Positions 1 to 7,971 of a stretch of 41,881 bases of DNA are shown here, in pieces. The first letter of the stretch is position 1; every line of letters starts with the position of its first letter. The stretch comes from Lentisphaerota bacterium. GTDB taxonomy: Bacteria > Verrucomicrobiota > Lentisphaeria > Victivallales > Victivallaceae. The stretch covers positions 1 through 41,881 of the forward strand of contig SUVY01000017.1 of NCBI GenBank assembly GCA_015061775.1, read 5' to 3'. The notes beneath the pieces were generated by a model that was not told the origin of the DNA, did no database searches, and worked only from the letters and a program-made list of their open reading frames with translations. A program made the translations under genes and the position numbers.

Positions 1-72
1 CACGGTAGTTAAGGGCTCCAGCGGCGATGGTACTGTAAATTTGACTATGGGAGAGTAGCACGGCGCCGGGAA
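1..72 (+). rRNA. rrf: 5S ribosomal RNA, 3' part (5' end outside window)
   Basis: The first ~72 bases read as the 3' two thirds of a bacterial 5S rRNA: the GTTAAG...GCGGCGATGGTACTG segment and the GGGAGAGTAG segment near the 3' end are the conserved loop and helix sequences of 5S. The gene enters from the left edge, so its 5' end, and presumably the 23S and 16S genes, lie upstream. It is followed directly by an intrinsic terminator, as expected for the last gene of an rRNA operon. The exact mature 3' end (about 70-73) is an estimate. Confidence 0.88.
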
Positions 73-81
73 TTTTTCTTA

Positions 82-119
82 CGGCTCAAACATTCGCACT
101 GTTTGAGCCGGTTTTTTTT
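82..119 (+). terminator. Intrinsic terminator of the rRNA operon
   Basis: A perfect 10-bp stem (82-91 pairing with 101-110) with a 9-nt loop is followed by a run of T's at 111-119. It sits about 10 nt after the 5S 3' end and is a textbook rho-independent terminator. Confidence 0.93.
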
Positions 120-151
120 GTGCCTGATAGGCACTTTTTTGTCGCGCCCTC

Positions 152-189
152 CCGTCTTCGGCTGCTTTGCAGCTCTACGCCGCGGCAAG
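152..189. repeat. 38-bp dispersed repeat, copy 1
   Basis: This stretch matches 2707-2744 at 33 of 38 positions in the same orientation. It lies in the spacer between the 5S terminator and the displaced 5S fragment. The rest of the 120-335 spacer shows no gene that I can support. Confidence 0.6.
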
Positions 190-335
190 CCAGTTTGTCG
201 GGCTTGATCGGGGGACGGCGGTCTCCCTTCTGCCTTTGCATTTTTTACGCTTGGGGCGTGCAGAGTAGTTCTGTTTTGTGCCTTCTTATGTTTTTTGCCC
301 AAATTGGGGTGTTCGATGGTTCGTCGCGGTCTCTG

Positions 336-384
336 GTTAAGGGCTCCAGCGGCGATGGTACTGTAAATTTGACTATGGGCGAGT
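336..384 (+). repeat. Displaced partial copy of the 5S rRNA (5S pseudogene fragment)
   Basis: Bases 336-379 are identical to bases 8-51 of the 5S gene (44 of 44), and the match continues to 384 with one mismatch. Neither the 5' part nor the 3' helix of a 5S gene accompanies it, so it cannot be a functional 5S. The match stops where the reading frame of the following small protein begins. Confidence 0.85.
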
Positions 385-418
385 TCAACGACGGTACAGA
401 CAAAAATCCAGACTTGTC

Positions 419-847
419 TTGACGCGTCTTGCAAAAAGAGAATATATTTCATTTATAAAAGAAACACTCAAGGGCGGTCTTGATTTTATTGCTTGTGATT
501 TTAGTAAAGGTTACACAGACAATGTAACAATTCGTGTTGTTCCGCTTCCCGGCAAAGATTTTCTTAGCAGTTCAGACGAAGAGATTCGTGTCAATGTAAA
601 ACAGGTATATCAAGGGATGTTTGGTTTTAATACAGAAATATATGAGATAAAACGCCTGATCGTTGCTGGGCATCCATGCATTTTTGTTGATTTATCTCAT
701 GCTCCAACGAAGCAGCGAGTTAACAATTATGTTTTTCCATATGGCGATAAATCGTTTTCAATTACTTTGGACAGCAAGCTCTCAACCTTTGAACAAAATA
801 AGAAATTGTTTGACGCAGCATTGAAAACGCTGAAAATTGGAAAATAA
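419..847 (+). CDS. Hypothetical protein, probably the 3' part of a truncated gene
   Basis: The 142-codon frame has no ATG or GTG start. TTG at 419 is the first possible start, there is no clear ribosome binding site, and the frame stays open leftward into the 5S fragment until a TAA at 338-340. The protein is soluble with no signal peptide or membrane segment. A short C-terminal pattern (aromatic beta strand, 'FSITLDS', then a 'LFDAALKTLKI' helix) recalls the end of PsbP/DUF1795-like domains, but this is weak. I infer that recombination with a 5S copy removed the 5' end of a larger gene. It could instead be an intact small gene with a TTG start. Confidence 0.5.
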   Translation: MTRLAKREYISFIKETLKGGLDFIACDFSKGYTDNVTIRVVPLPGKDFLSSSDEEIRVNVKQVYQGMFGFNTEIYEIKRLIVAGHPCIFVDLSHAPTKQRVNNYVFPYGDKSFSITLDSKLSTFEQNKKLFDAALKTLKIGK

Positions 848-921
848 GTTTGTTTGTGGTGTAAGAATAGATACTTGCCGCGCAGTAGTTATACAGATGA
901 CAGTTTTACGAGGAATGAAAA

Positions 922-1536
922 ATGGCATTTACAACAAGAAAATCGTTATTGGCAAAAGTTCACAGCGGAGATGCGTGCTCGTGGGATGACTTCTACAAGG
1001 CTTACAAACCTTTGATCCTGTTAAAAGGAGATGATCTCGGGCTGAAACAGGATGAAAAGCAGGAACTCATCCAGAATGTAATGTTCGAAGTGTTCGCGAA
1101 AGATATCACAGGAAAATTTGTGCAGGATAAAATTCCGGATGATGTCGTCTTCACTTACGACCCCTCCAAAGGACGGTTCAGGCATTATTTGCGTAAGGTC
1201 GTCAAGTTTCAGGCGATCAAAATACTCAAGAAACGCAGGAATAATGTCTCTCTTAATGCGGATGACGATATGGAAAATTTCTTTCCCGCCGACGACGTGT
1301 GGAATGCCTCCTGGGACGAAGAGTGGCACCGGCATGTTCTCAATCAGGCGATGGTCGAGCTCAAAAACAGAGTGCAGCCTGAGACCTTTGCCGCTTTTGA
1401 AATGTATGCCGTGCAGAACCGCAATGTCCAGGAGGTCGCCGAATTCCTCAATCTGTCCGTCTCTTCTGTTTACACGGCGAAGAGCCGCTGTGTGTCTGCC
1501 TTGCGTGAAATAATCAAAGATTTGGAGGATAAATAA
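922..1536 (+). CDS. ECF-type RNA polymerase sigma factor
   Basis: The 204-aa protein has the ECF sigma layout. The N-terminal region 2 (about 10-100) shows a conserved 'SGDACSWDDFYKAYKPLI' start and a 'DPSKGRFRHYLRKVV' motif. Region 4 (about 140-200) ends in a helix-turn-helix in which 'EVAEFLNLSVSSVY' is the recognition element. The 'SGD...W..FY..Y' and 'KGRFR' signatures are typical of the large Planctomycetes/Lentisphaerae ECF groups. GAGG ends a few bases before ATG 922. The gene is followed after 3 nt by a mini anti-sigma gene, and then by a secreted protein, suggesting that the sigma factor directs its own operon. The target stress or substrate cannot be read from the sequence. Confidence 0.9.
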   Translation: MAFTTRKSLLAKVHSGDACSWDDFYKAYKPLILLKGDDLGLKQDEKQELIQNVMFEVFAKDITGKFVQDKIPDDVVFTYDPSKGRFRHYLRKVVKFQAIKILKKRRNNVSLNADDDMENFFPADDVWNASWDEEWHRHVLNQAMVELKNRVQPETFAAFEMYAVQNRNVQEVAEFLNLSVSSVYTAKSRCVSALREIIKDLEDK

Positions 1537-1539
1537 ATT

Positions 1540-1740
1540 ATGAAACACTACACTAAAGAGGAACTGGAACTCTTCCGCAACGGACAGATGAGCATTCTCG
1601 GGCGATTGCGGTGCTCTGCGCACCTGAAGGAGTGCCAAGAGTGTTCAAAAGTCATGGAAGAGTTGAAAGAAGATGACAATTTGATCTCCGAAGTGCGCGG
1701 AAGCGTACAGCTGTATAAAGAATTATCCATGGAGAAGTAA
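1540..1740 (+). CDS. Small putative zinc-finger anti-sigma factor
   Basis: A 66-aa protein with the H-x3-C-x2-C motif (H28, C32, C35, with C25 just before) that defines zinc-binding anti-sigma domains (zf-HC2/ZAS type). It has no membrane helix, so if it is an anti-sigma it is a soluble, minimal one, roughly the size of the zinc-binding domain alone. It starts 3 nt after the sigma gene stop and ends 7 nt before the next gene, which fits co-transcription. Cognate pairing with the upstream sigma factor is inferred from this arrangement. The product could alternatively be a redox- or metal-sensing regulator. Confidence 0.72.
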   Translation: MKHYTKEELELFRNGQMSILGRLRCSAHLKECQECSKVMEELKEDDNLISEVRGSVQLYKELSMEK

Positions 1741-1747
1741 ACTCATT

Positions 1748-2635
1748 ATGAAAAACATTTGCGCATCAGTGTTGTTTTCCGGCCTCATGATGGTTTCCGG
1801 AGCGGTGTATGGAACTGAACAGTCACGCGCCCAGCTGGAAAAAGAGTATGAACGCTATCAGCAAGAGGTCGAAAAACTGAAGTCCCAAAACCCGGCGGTT
1901 TATTTCAAACTTGTGGAAAGCCGCAATAAAAAACGGATGGAAAACTATAAGAATATCCGGGCGACGGCAAGTTGGAAACCGATAGAGGCAATGAACCCTC
2001 CGGAGTGCAAATACTATTCCACAGAGGGTGTATGTGTTTTCCCTTTCACATTTATTTCTCCGTACCCCAAAATAGCTCACGTAAATACGGTTACCGAACT
2101 GATGTTTCCGCCGAAAATCGGCAGCTGGACGGCGCAGGGAATTCAGGTTTATGATACCGGAAAAGCCGGATACAGCATCAGGTATTATGACCCTGAGAGA
2201 TCATGTCATGCCGACATTTTTATTTACGATTGCCCCCCTGCCATGAAGAAGGATATTGAGGTCTTGATGCTCGAGATAATCAGCGTGGCAAAACAGTTAT
2301 ATCAACATTATACAAATACAAAACTTGACAACGGCATCACACTCGGAAAAATAGGCAACAACTCCGAATACTGCGCATCGTTTTTTGGACAGTATCAGTT
2401 TCCGGATGACGGAAGAAAATGCGATACATTTGCGCTGGTGTTTTTGCGTAACCAGAAGTTTGTAAAAATCCGTATCTCTCAGGAGGGAATGAACCGTCCG
2501 GCGTTTGAAAAAACAGTCAGGGATTTTATGGAGGGTTTTGATAAAAGCGTGCTGCTCGACTCCAAAAGGAACAACCGGAAATTCACCAACGATATCCCGA
2601 CTTATCCAATCGTTTACACCTTTCAACGCCAGTAA
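1748..2635 (+). CDS. Secreted hypothetical protein in the sigma/anti-sigma operon
   Basis: A 295-aa protein with a clear Sec signal peptide: a K near the N-terminus, a hydrophobic core at about 5-20, and a likely cleavage near residue 22. A short charged coiled-coil-like helix (about 27-50) follows, then a mostly beta-rich domain with several cysteines (about 87-95, 171-178, 209-230) that could form disulfides. I do not recognise a family. It begins 7 nt after the anti-sigma gene, so it is probably a target of that ECF system acting in the periplasm or envelope. Confidence 0.75.
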   Translation: MKNICASVLFSGLMMVSGAVYGTEQSRAQLEKEYERYQQEVEKLKSQNPAVYFKLVESRNKKRMENYKNIRATASWKPIEAMNPPECKYYSTEGVCVFPFTFISPYPKIAHVNTVTELMFPPKIGSWTAQGIQVYDTGKAGYSIRYYDPERSCHADIFIYDCPPAMKKDIEVLMLEIISVAKQLYQHYTNTKLDNGITLGKIGNNSEYCASFFGQYQFPDDGRKCDTFALVFLRNQKFVKIRISQEGMNRPAFEKTVRDFMEGFDKSVLLDSKRNNRKFTNDIPTYPIVYTFQRQ

Positions 2636-2706
2636 CAAAGGCGTGCAGCATACCACAGGGGGCGAGCAACGCGAGTCCCCAAAGTACCCCGCTTTTTTTG
2701 AAAGTT

Positions 2707-2744
2707 CCGTCTCCGGTTGCTTTGCAACTCTACGCCGTGACAAG
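2707..2744. repeat. 38-bp dispersed repeat, copy 2
   Basis: Same orientation and 33 of 38 identical to 152-189. It is preceded at about 2685-2703 by a short segment resembling the outer edge of the long-hairpin repeat, so two repeat types are joined here in the 2636-2906 gap. Confidence 0.6.
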
Positions 2745-2784
2745 GGGGCGGGGAAATAGCGAACCTAAAAAATAATTAAGTCAG

Positions 2785-2894
2785 GTACTCCGCTTTTCTT
2801 GAAGTGGGTTGGGGGCGCGGGGGAAGGGCGAAACCTCTTTTCTCGTGAAAAGAAGTTTCGCCCTTCCCCCGCATCATCTACCCATATCAGGAAC
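2785..2894. repeat. Long-hairpin dispersed repeat, copy 1
   Basis: The core hairpin spans 2817-2872: 18 perfect base pairs, one mismatch, then 6 more pairs around the hexaloop CTCGTG. The flanks (GTACTCCGCTT... on one side, CCCATATCAGGAAC on the other) recur at 22767-22870 and, inverted, at 37531-37682. It lies just beyond the hisD stop. No T-run follows the stem on either strand, so it is not a standard intrinsic terminator, though it could stop or stabilise transcripts between the converging genes. Confidence 0.85.
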
Positions 2895-2906
2895 AGCGTA
2901 AAAACC

Positions 2907-4190
2907 TTACTTCTTTACCCTGATGGTGGCGGCTCTGCCGTGGGCGGCGAGCATTTCCATGTTTCCGAAGCGTTCGATGATTTCGGCTTCGCGGCGGAGG
3001 GCTGCTTCTGAGTATTTTACTATGCTGGTACGGCGGATGAAGCTTGAGGTTTCAAGTCCGTTGAAGCAGTGGGCGCTGGAGGCGGTGGGCAGGACGTGGG
3101 AGGGACCTGCGCAGAAGTCTCCGGCGGATTCGGGAGTCCATGAGCCGAGGAAGATCGCGCCTGCGGAACGGATCTTCTTCGCCCATTTCGCGGGGGTTGC
3201 GGCTTGTATTTCAAGGTGTTCCGGAGCGTAGTTTCCGGCGAGTTCGCAGGCATCATCCATATTTTTGACGCAGATGAGGAAGACTCCTTTATCGAGCACC
3301 TTATCGACGATCTGTTCGCGGGGAAGGGTGGCTTTCTGGCGCAGAACTTCTGCTTCGACTTTGCCGATCATATCGGGGCAGTCGGTGACCATGACCGCCT
3401 GTTCAAGACCGCTTCCGTGTTCAGCCTGACTGAGCAAATCGGCGGCGACGAAGGCGGGATTGGCGGTTTTGTCGGCGACAACGAGGATCTCTGAGGGGCC
3501 GGCAACGAGGTCGATGGCAACTTCTCCGTAGAGCAGCTTCTTGGCGGCGGTGACGTAAGCGTTGCCGGGGCCGACGACTTTTTCAACCTTCTTGACGGTC
3601 TCGGTTCCGAGCGCCATAGCGGCGACGGCGTAAGCTCCTCCGAGACGGTAGATGGTCTTGACGCCGACGAGCTTCATGGCGTAGAGGGTAGCGGGGTGCA
3701 TTCCTCCGGGAGGAGTGCAGCCGACGATCTCTTTGACTCCGGCAGCGGCGGCGATGCCAGCGGTGTGCAGGACGCTCGAGACGAGCGGAGCGGTTCCGCC
3801 CGGAATATAAACTCCGACTCTGTCCATGGGGGTGAACTTTTCACCGACCGTGACTCCGGGGCGGGGGGAGGCTGTCCAGGAGAGCGGAAGCGTCGCCTTG
3901 GCGAACACTTTGACCTGCTCGAATGCCTGCTTTATCGCCCGCTTGTCGGCAGCGGAAAGTTTGCGGCAGGCTTCGGAGATCTCCTCTTTTGAGACGATCA
4001 TGTTCTCTTTGGTGAGTTTGATGCGGTCAAATTTTTCGGCAAATCTGATAAGGGCAGCGTCTCCTTCGGTTCTCACCGCGGAGATGATATCGGCTGCCGC
4101 CTTTTCCGCCTCGGGAGGAAAGGGGGCGCGGTTATAAAGAGCATCGAGTGCGCTCTGGAAATCAGGGTCATTGAAATATAATTTTTTCAT
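2907..4190 (-). CDS. hisD: Histidinol dehydrogenase
   Basis: At 427 aa this is the usual HisD length. The enzyme oxidises L-histidinol to L-histidine in two NAD-dependent steps, the last reactions of histidine synthesis, in the cytoplasm. Visible landmarks: the 'AGPSEILVVAD' segment (230-240); the zinc ligands Q255 and H258 in 'SQAEHGSG', D358 in 'AGDFCAGPSH' and H417 in 'LAAHGRA'; and the catalytic pair E324-H325 in 'YAPEHLEI'. AAGGAG precedes the ATG by 8 nt. No other his genes lie nearby, so it is a solitary his gene with its own promoter. The long-hairpin repeat follows its 3' end. Confidence 0.97.
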   Translation of the reverse strand: MKKLYFNDPDFQSALDALYNRAPFPPEAEKAAADIISAVRTEGDAALIRFAEKFDRIKLTKENMIVSKEEISEACRKLSAADKRAIKQAFEQVKVFAKATLPLSWTASPRPGVTVGEKFTPMDRVGVYIPGGTAPLVSSVLHTAGIAAAAGVKEIVGCTPPGGMHPATLYAMKLVGVKTIYRLGGAYAVAAMALGTETVKKVEKVVGPGNAYVTAAKKLLYGEVAIDLVAGPSEILVVADKTANPAFVAADLLSQAEHGSGLEQAVMVTDCPDMIGKVEAEVLRQKATLPREQIVDKVLDKGVFLICVKNMDDACELAGNYAPEHLEIQAATPAKWAKKIRSAGAIFLGSWTPESAGDFCAGPSHVLPTASSAHCFNGLETSSFIRRTSIVKYSEAALRREAEIIERFGNMEMLAAHGRAATIRVKK

Positions 4191-4220
4191 AGATAAATCT
4201 CCTTATAAATACACAACTAA

Positions 4221-4249
4221 AATATACACGCAGAACACCGAAAGTTCAA
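4221..4249 (-). promoter_or_regulatory. Probable sigma-70-type promoter of hisD
   Basis: Reading the minus strand, TTGAAC (4249-4244) is separated by exactly 17 bp from TATATT (4226-4221), about 30 bp upstream of the hisD start codon. It shares the TATATT -10 hexamer with three other candidate promoters in this window. Confidence 0.72.
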
Positions 4250-4322
4250 GGCGCATTGCCGTGCTGCGGGAGGCTTTGTGTCAAATTGTTTTACTCCGGG
4301 TGCCGTTGGGGGCGGGATGAGC

Positions 4323-4350
4323 TTGTATTTCAATAAAATAATGCTATATT
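4323..4350 (+). promoter_or_regulatory. Probable promoter of the aryl-polyene-like operon
   Basis: TTGTAT (4323-4328), a 16-bp spacer and TATATT (4345-4350) with an upstream TG (extended -10). This leaves a leader of about 130 nt before the first gene, with a possible small hairpin at about 4449-4468 just upstream of the AGGAGA ribosome binding site. No second convincing promoter was seen inside the 17-kb operon, where most genes overlap. Confidence 0.6.
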
Positions 4351-4488
4351 AGACAACAAATAATATACAGACGCGGTCGGGGGTATCCCTCTTTCGGGAA
4401 TTGAGGCTTCGTGTACTGAAAAACGGGCTTGAAAAACTCCTGACGCAAGATGTGAAAAGCATAACATCTACAACAGGAGATATTCCGA

Positions 4489-5220
4489 ATGTCAGACGTG
4501 AAAACCGCATTGATAATCGGTGCCACCCGCGGCATCGGCAGGGAGTGCGCCCTGCGGCTCGCTCAGGACGGGTTTGATATAGTCGGCACCTGCCGCAGCA
4601 ACCCGGAACGTTTCAGTGAACTTGAGACCGTAATAAAGTCATGCGGCAGAAAATTTGATGCGCTCGCTTTCGATATAGCTGACCGCAAGGCGGCGGAGGA
4701 TGCCCTCTGCGGATTTTTCGGCGACGGAGCTCCGGATGTGGTCGTTTACAATGCCGGAATACGCGACGATGAGATATTCGCCTTCATGACTCCGGAGCAA
4801 TGGGATAAAGTCCTCAATACCAACACGGGAGGCTTCTTCAACTGTATCCATCCGCTGATCGGCAATATGATAAGCCGCAAAAACGGCAGGATCATTGTGA
4901 TATCCAGTATTTCCGGACAGACCGGACAGCCGGGACAGGTAAACTACTCTGCCTCCAAGGCTGCGCTGCTCGGAGCAGTCAAGGCTCTCGCCAAAGAGGT
5001 GGCGCGCAAAAAGATACTGGTCAACGCGGTCACTCCGGGATTTATTGCTACTGATATGACTGAGAGCATGGATCTCGACCAGATAAAGAACCTTATTCCG
5101 ATGCGCCGCACAGGTACTCCGCGCGAAGTCGCAGGAGCGGTCTCGTTCCTCGCCGGTGAGGACAGCTCTTATATCACCGGGCAGGTCATCCCGGTCAACG
5201 GAGGTCTGTTTATCGGATGA
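4489..5220 (+). CDS. 3-oxoacyl-ACP reductase (FabG-like SDR, ApeQ-type)
   Basis: A 243-aa short-chain dehydrogenase/reductase of standard FabG length. It has the NAD(P) glycine motif GATRGIG (11-17), NAG (88-90), the catalytic S140-Y153-K157 triad (YSASK) and the C-terminal 'GQVIPVNGG' (231-239). It would reduce the beta-keto group of ACP-bound intermediates in the cytoplasm. It is the first gene of the APE-like operon, with AGGAGA 9 nt upstream of ATG, and it overlaps the next gene by 4 nt. Aryl-polyene clusters carry one such ketoreductase (ApeQ). Operon membership points to this role rather than housekeeping FabG, but sequence alone does not separate them. Confidence 0.9.
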   Translation: MSDVKTALIIGATRGIGRECALRLAQDGFDIVGTCRSNPERFSELETVIKSCGRKFDALAFDIADRKAAEDALCGFFGDGAPDVVVYNAGIRDDEIFAFMTPEQWDKVLNTNTGGFFNCIHPLIGNMISRKNGRIIVISSISGQTGQPGQVNYSASKAALLGAVKALAKEVARKKILVNAVTPGFIATDMTESMDLDQIKNLIPMRRTGTPREVAGAVSFLAGEDSSYITGQVIPVNGGLFIG

Positions 5221-6719
5221 TGGGCTGTTTTGACTATGTGATACTCGGCAGCGGCATAAGCGGTATGACCCTGGCGATCCTGCTCGGCTCCGCCGGAGCA
5301 AAAGTAGCGGTGATCGAAAAGGCAAACGCTTTTGGCGGAGCTATGCAGCGTTTCCGCCGCGAAGGGGTTCCGCTGGATACCGGGTTCCACTTTACGGGAG
5401 GCATATCCGACTGCTTCGGAGATATGCTCGATGTGCTGGGCATCAGAAGTGATATCAGCGCAGTTCCCGTGAAACAGTCGGTTTTTTTCTGTGACAGCAA
5501 AGAGAAACTGGATATTCCCGCGGGAATAAATGAGCTTGAGGCGTTTCTCATCGGGCGTTTCCCGGAGCAGAAAGCAGGAATCACCGCCTACTTTGAGGCG
5601 GAACGCCGGGTTTTTGAAGCTACTCCGCTCTTTCACCTCAGGGGGGCAGGGGCGTTTTACTCCGGGCTTCCGGATATCGAAGAGGATCATATAACGCTCG
5701 CCGAGTTCCTCGACCGGCACGGAATTTGCGGAAAACTGCGCGGAATACTCTGCGCCGCTGCTTCATGTTACGGAACGGCTCCGTCAGAAGTGTCGTTCGC
5801 CAACCATGCGCGGATACACTATGGATTATGCAATGACCCGTTCCGCCTGAAAGATGGCGGAAATGCGGTAGTCAAAGCCTTTCTGCGCCGCGCAGATGAG
5901 CTCGGTATAGCCGCCATCAAAGGAACGACCGTCGCCAGCTGGGGAGAGTGCGACGAAAAGAACAGAATATACTCTGCCGTCCTCGGAAACGGCGAAACAA
6001 TAGAGTTCAAAAATCTTATTTTTACCCAGCACCCCGCCGAAGTTTTGCGTCTGCTTCCGCAGGAAAAGGTGCGCCCCTCGCTCAGAGAACGGGTCGCGGA
6101 GCTCGAAGATACCTGCGGCTTTTTCACCTGGTACGCGCTCTATGAGGGAGACAGTGACGAGTTTTCCGAGGAGCTTTGTTCGACGCTTACTACTCCTGAT
6201 CTCGACCGCATACTTTCAGGCAGATATCCGGAGGAACGCACCACGGGATTTGTTCTGTCGCGCGAAGTGAAAAGCGATGGCAGTGCGTGCTGCTGCGTGA
6301 CAGGTTTCCAGAGTGCTTTCGCAGAGGAGACTGCAAGTTGGAACAACTCTCTCTGCGGCAGGCGCGGAGCTGATTATGCCGATTACAAGAGGAAAAAATC
6401 TCAGGAGCTCGAGGATATCATCTGCCGCGTGCACCCGTATCTCAAAGGAAAACTCCGGACGATCTGCACTTCGTCTCTTCTGACGTTCAGAGATTACCTC
6501 AGCTCAACGGGCTCAGCCTACGGAGTCCGTCAGAAGGTCGGTCAGATAAACCTCTTCGGCAGACTTCCTGTACGCAACTTTTATACGGCAAGCCAGAGCT
6601 CGATACTTCCCGGAGCGGTGGGGTCGATGCTTACTGCGCTTGTGCTTTTCCGCGAACTCGCCGGAGAAGAGGCTTACGGCAGACTGCTGTTTGAAACTTT
6701 GGGGAACAAGCCGGTATGA
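5217..6719 (+). CDS. FAD-dependent oxidoreductase, phytoene desaturase/retinol saturase-like
   Basis: A 500-aa flavoprotein with an N-terminal Rossmann motif 'ILGSGISGMTLAILLGSAGA' (about 9-28), a downstream 'VIEKANAFGGAMQ' stretch, and a C-terminal 'ASQSSILPGAVGSM' segment typical of the second FAD-binding motif of the CrtI/CrtISO superfamily. Such enzymes desaturate, isomerise or saturate conjugated polyenes. It overlaps the ketoreductase gene by 4 nt (ATGA) and the first ketosynthase by 4 nt, so it belongs firmly to the operon. I do not recall it as a core gene of described E. coli- or Vibrio-type APE clusters. It may tailor the polyene (isomerisation or extra desaturation). Substrate unknown. 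Confidence 0.82.
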   Translation: MMGCFDYVILGSGISGMTLAILLGSAGAKVAVIEKANAFGGAMQRFRREGVPLDTGFHFTGGISDCFGDMLDVLGIRSDISAVPVKQSVFFCDSKEKLDIPAGINELEAFLIGRFPEQKAGITAYFEAERRVFEATPLFHLRGAGAFYSGLPDIEEDHITLAEFLDRHGICGKLRGILCAAASCYGTAPSEVSFANHARIHYGLCNDPFRLKDGGNAVVKAFLRRADELGIAAIKGTTVASWGECDEKNRIYSAVLGNGETIEFKNLIFTQHPAEVLRLLPQEKVRPSLRERVAELEDTCGFFTWYALYEGDSDEFSEELCSTLTTPDLDRILSGRYPEERTTGFVLSREVKSDGSACCCVTGFQSAFAEETASWNNSLCGRRGADYADYKRKKSQELEDIICRVHPYLKGKLRTICTSSLLTFRDYLSSTGSAYGVRQKVGQINLFGRLPVRNFYTASQSSILPGAVGSMLTALVLFRELAGEEAYGRLLFETLGNKPV

Positions 6720-7933
6720 ACAGAAATCAGCGTCGTGTGGTCATAACCGGTATCGGAGTCGTTTCCGCTCTCGGAAACACTCCTGACACTCTCTTTGCCA
6801 ACCTGCTCGCCGGAAAAAGCGCGGTGAGGATGATGGCGGATTGGCCCCATCCGGCTTTGGCGGCTCCGCTTGCGGAACTGCCTGAGGCGGCAGATATTCC
6901 GCGCTCCATGCGGCGCACGATGGGCAATGTCGCACTCTACTGTGCGGCGGCGGGCAAAGCGGCGGCTCAGCATGCCGGGATCACGGAGTTTCCCGATGGA
7001 CGCACACTCTGTGCGGCGGGCTCCACGATGGGGTCGTCTCTGGTCTTTGAGGAGACTTTCAATACCCTTCTGCTCGGGAAAGGAATGGCGGATGTCTCGC
7101 CCATGAACTTCTTTAAATGCGCCTCGCATACCGCAGCTTACAATATGGCAAACGTGCTCGGAATTGATGCTATGACTTACTCTCCGGCGGCGGCGTGCGC
7201 CTCGGGACTGCAGGCTGTCGGACTTGCCGCAACGCTTATTGCCGCAGGAGAAGCCGATGTCGCAGTTTCCGGAGGAAGTGAAGAGTTGAGTCACATGGTG
7301 TCCGAGAGCTTCGTCCTCATGGATGCCCATGCCTCAGTCCTTGCGGGAGAAGCGGTTCAGGAGCAGCCGCGTCCGTTCGACTCGGCGAGGCGCGGACTCG
7401 TCTGCGGAGAGGGCGCAGCTGTCTTTGTGCTCGAAGAGTATGAACATGCCAAAGGGCGCGGAGCCGATATCCTCGCCGAAATATCAGGTTACGCCACCAA
7501 CCGCGGCAGAGAAAATGTCACCCAGTCCGACAGCGGCTCAGTCATAAAGTGTTTTGAACTTTTGCGCGGGAAATGCGATATTCCTCCGCTTGAACAGGGG
7601 TTCATAAACGCCCATGCCACAGGAACTCTTCAGGGAGACCGCTCCGAAGCTGAGGCGGTGAGACGATTTTTCGGAGGCAATATCCCCGTGAGCTCCCTCA
7701 AGGGCAACATCGGACACACACTCGGAGCCGCAGGTTCGATAGAACTTGCCGTCTCTGTTGAAATGTTGCGGCGCAATATCATCCTGCCCACCGCAAATTT
7801 GTGCTCTCCTGCCGCGGAGTGCTCAGGAATAGACCACGTTTCTGCTGCGCGTGAAAAAAAATGCAGCTTCTTTATAAAAAACTCCTTTGCATTCGGCGGA
7901 ATAAATGCCGTTATGATGTGCAGGAAGATTTGA
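6716..7933 (+). CDS. Beta-ketoacyl-ACP synthase (FabF-like), KS1
   Basis: A 405-aa thiolase-fold condensing enzyme of full KASII length, with an intact Cys-His-His site: C161 in 'AAACASG', H300 in 'NAHATGT' and H334 in 'KGNIGHTLGAAG' with K329. The N-terminal 'VVITGIGVVSALG' and C-terminal 'NSFAFGGINAV' are also canonical. It would condense malonyl-ACP with the growing ACP-bound chain. It is one of three catalytically complete ketosynthases in the operon and sits directly upstream of the ACP gene. Its ATG overlaps the preceding stop. Confidence 0.92.
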   Translation: MNRNQRRVVITGIGVVSALGNTPDTLFANLLAGKSAVRMMADWPHPALAAPLAELPEAADIPRSMRRTMGNVALYCAAAGKAAAQHAGITEFPDGRTLCAAGSTMGSSLVFEETFNTLLLGKGMADVSPMNFFKCASHTAAYNMANVLGIDAMTYSPAAACASGLQAVGLAATLIAAGEADVAVSGGSEELSHMVSESFVLMDAHASVLAGEAVQEQPRPFDSARRGLVCGEGAAVFVLEEYEHAKGRGADILAEISGYATNRGRENVTQSDSGSVIKCFELLRGKCDIPPLEQGFINAHATGTLQGDRSEAEAVRRFFGGNIPVSSLKGNIGHTLGAAGSIELAVSVEMLRRNIILPTANLCSPAAECSGIDHVSAAREKKCSFFIKNSFAFGGINAVMMCRKI

Positions 7934-7971
7934 TATCAGTAAAAACAATTACCAACAGAAAGGATAATACC

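Noticed and set aside
45-452. Minus-strand 135-codon frame across the rRNA operon end
   Set aside because: It is antisense to the 5S 3' end, the terminator and the 5S fragment. Its composition is Arg/Lys-rich and unlike a protein.
2817-2872. Classical intrinsic terminator for hisD
   Set aside because: The stem is strong, but no T-run follows on either strand, and the whole unit recurs as a dispersed repeat, so I list it as a repeat.
4351-4488. A riboswitch in the leader of the APE-like operon
   Set aside because: Only small, weak hairpins are visible and I recognise no aptamer consensus.
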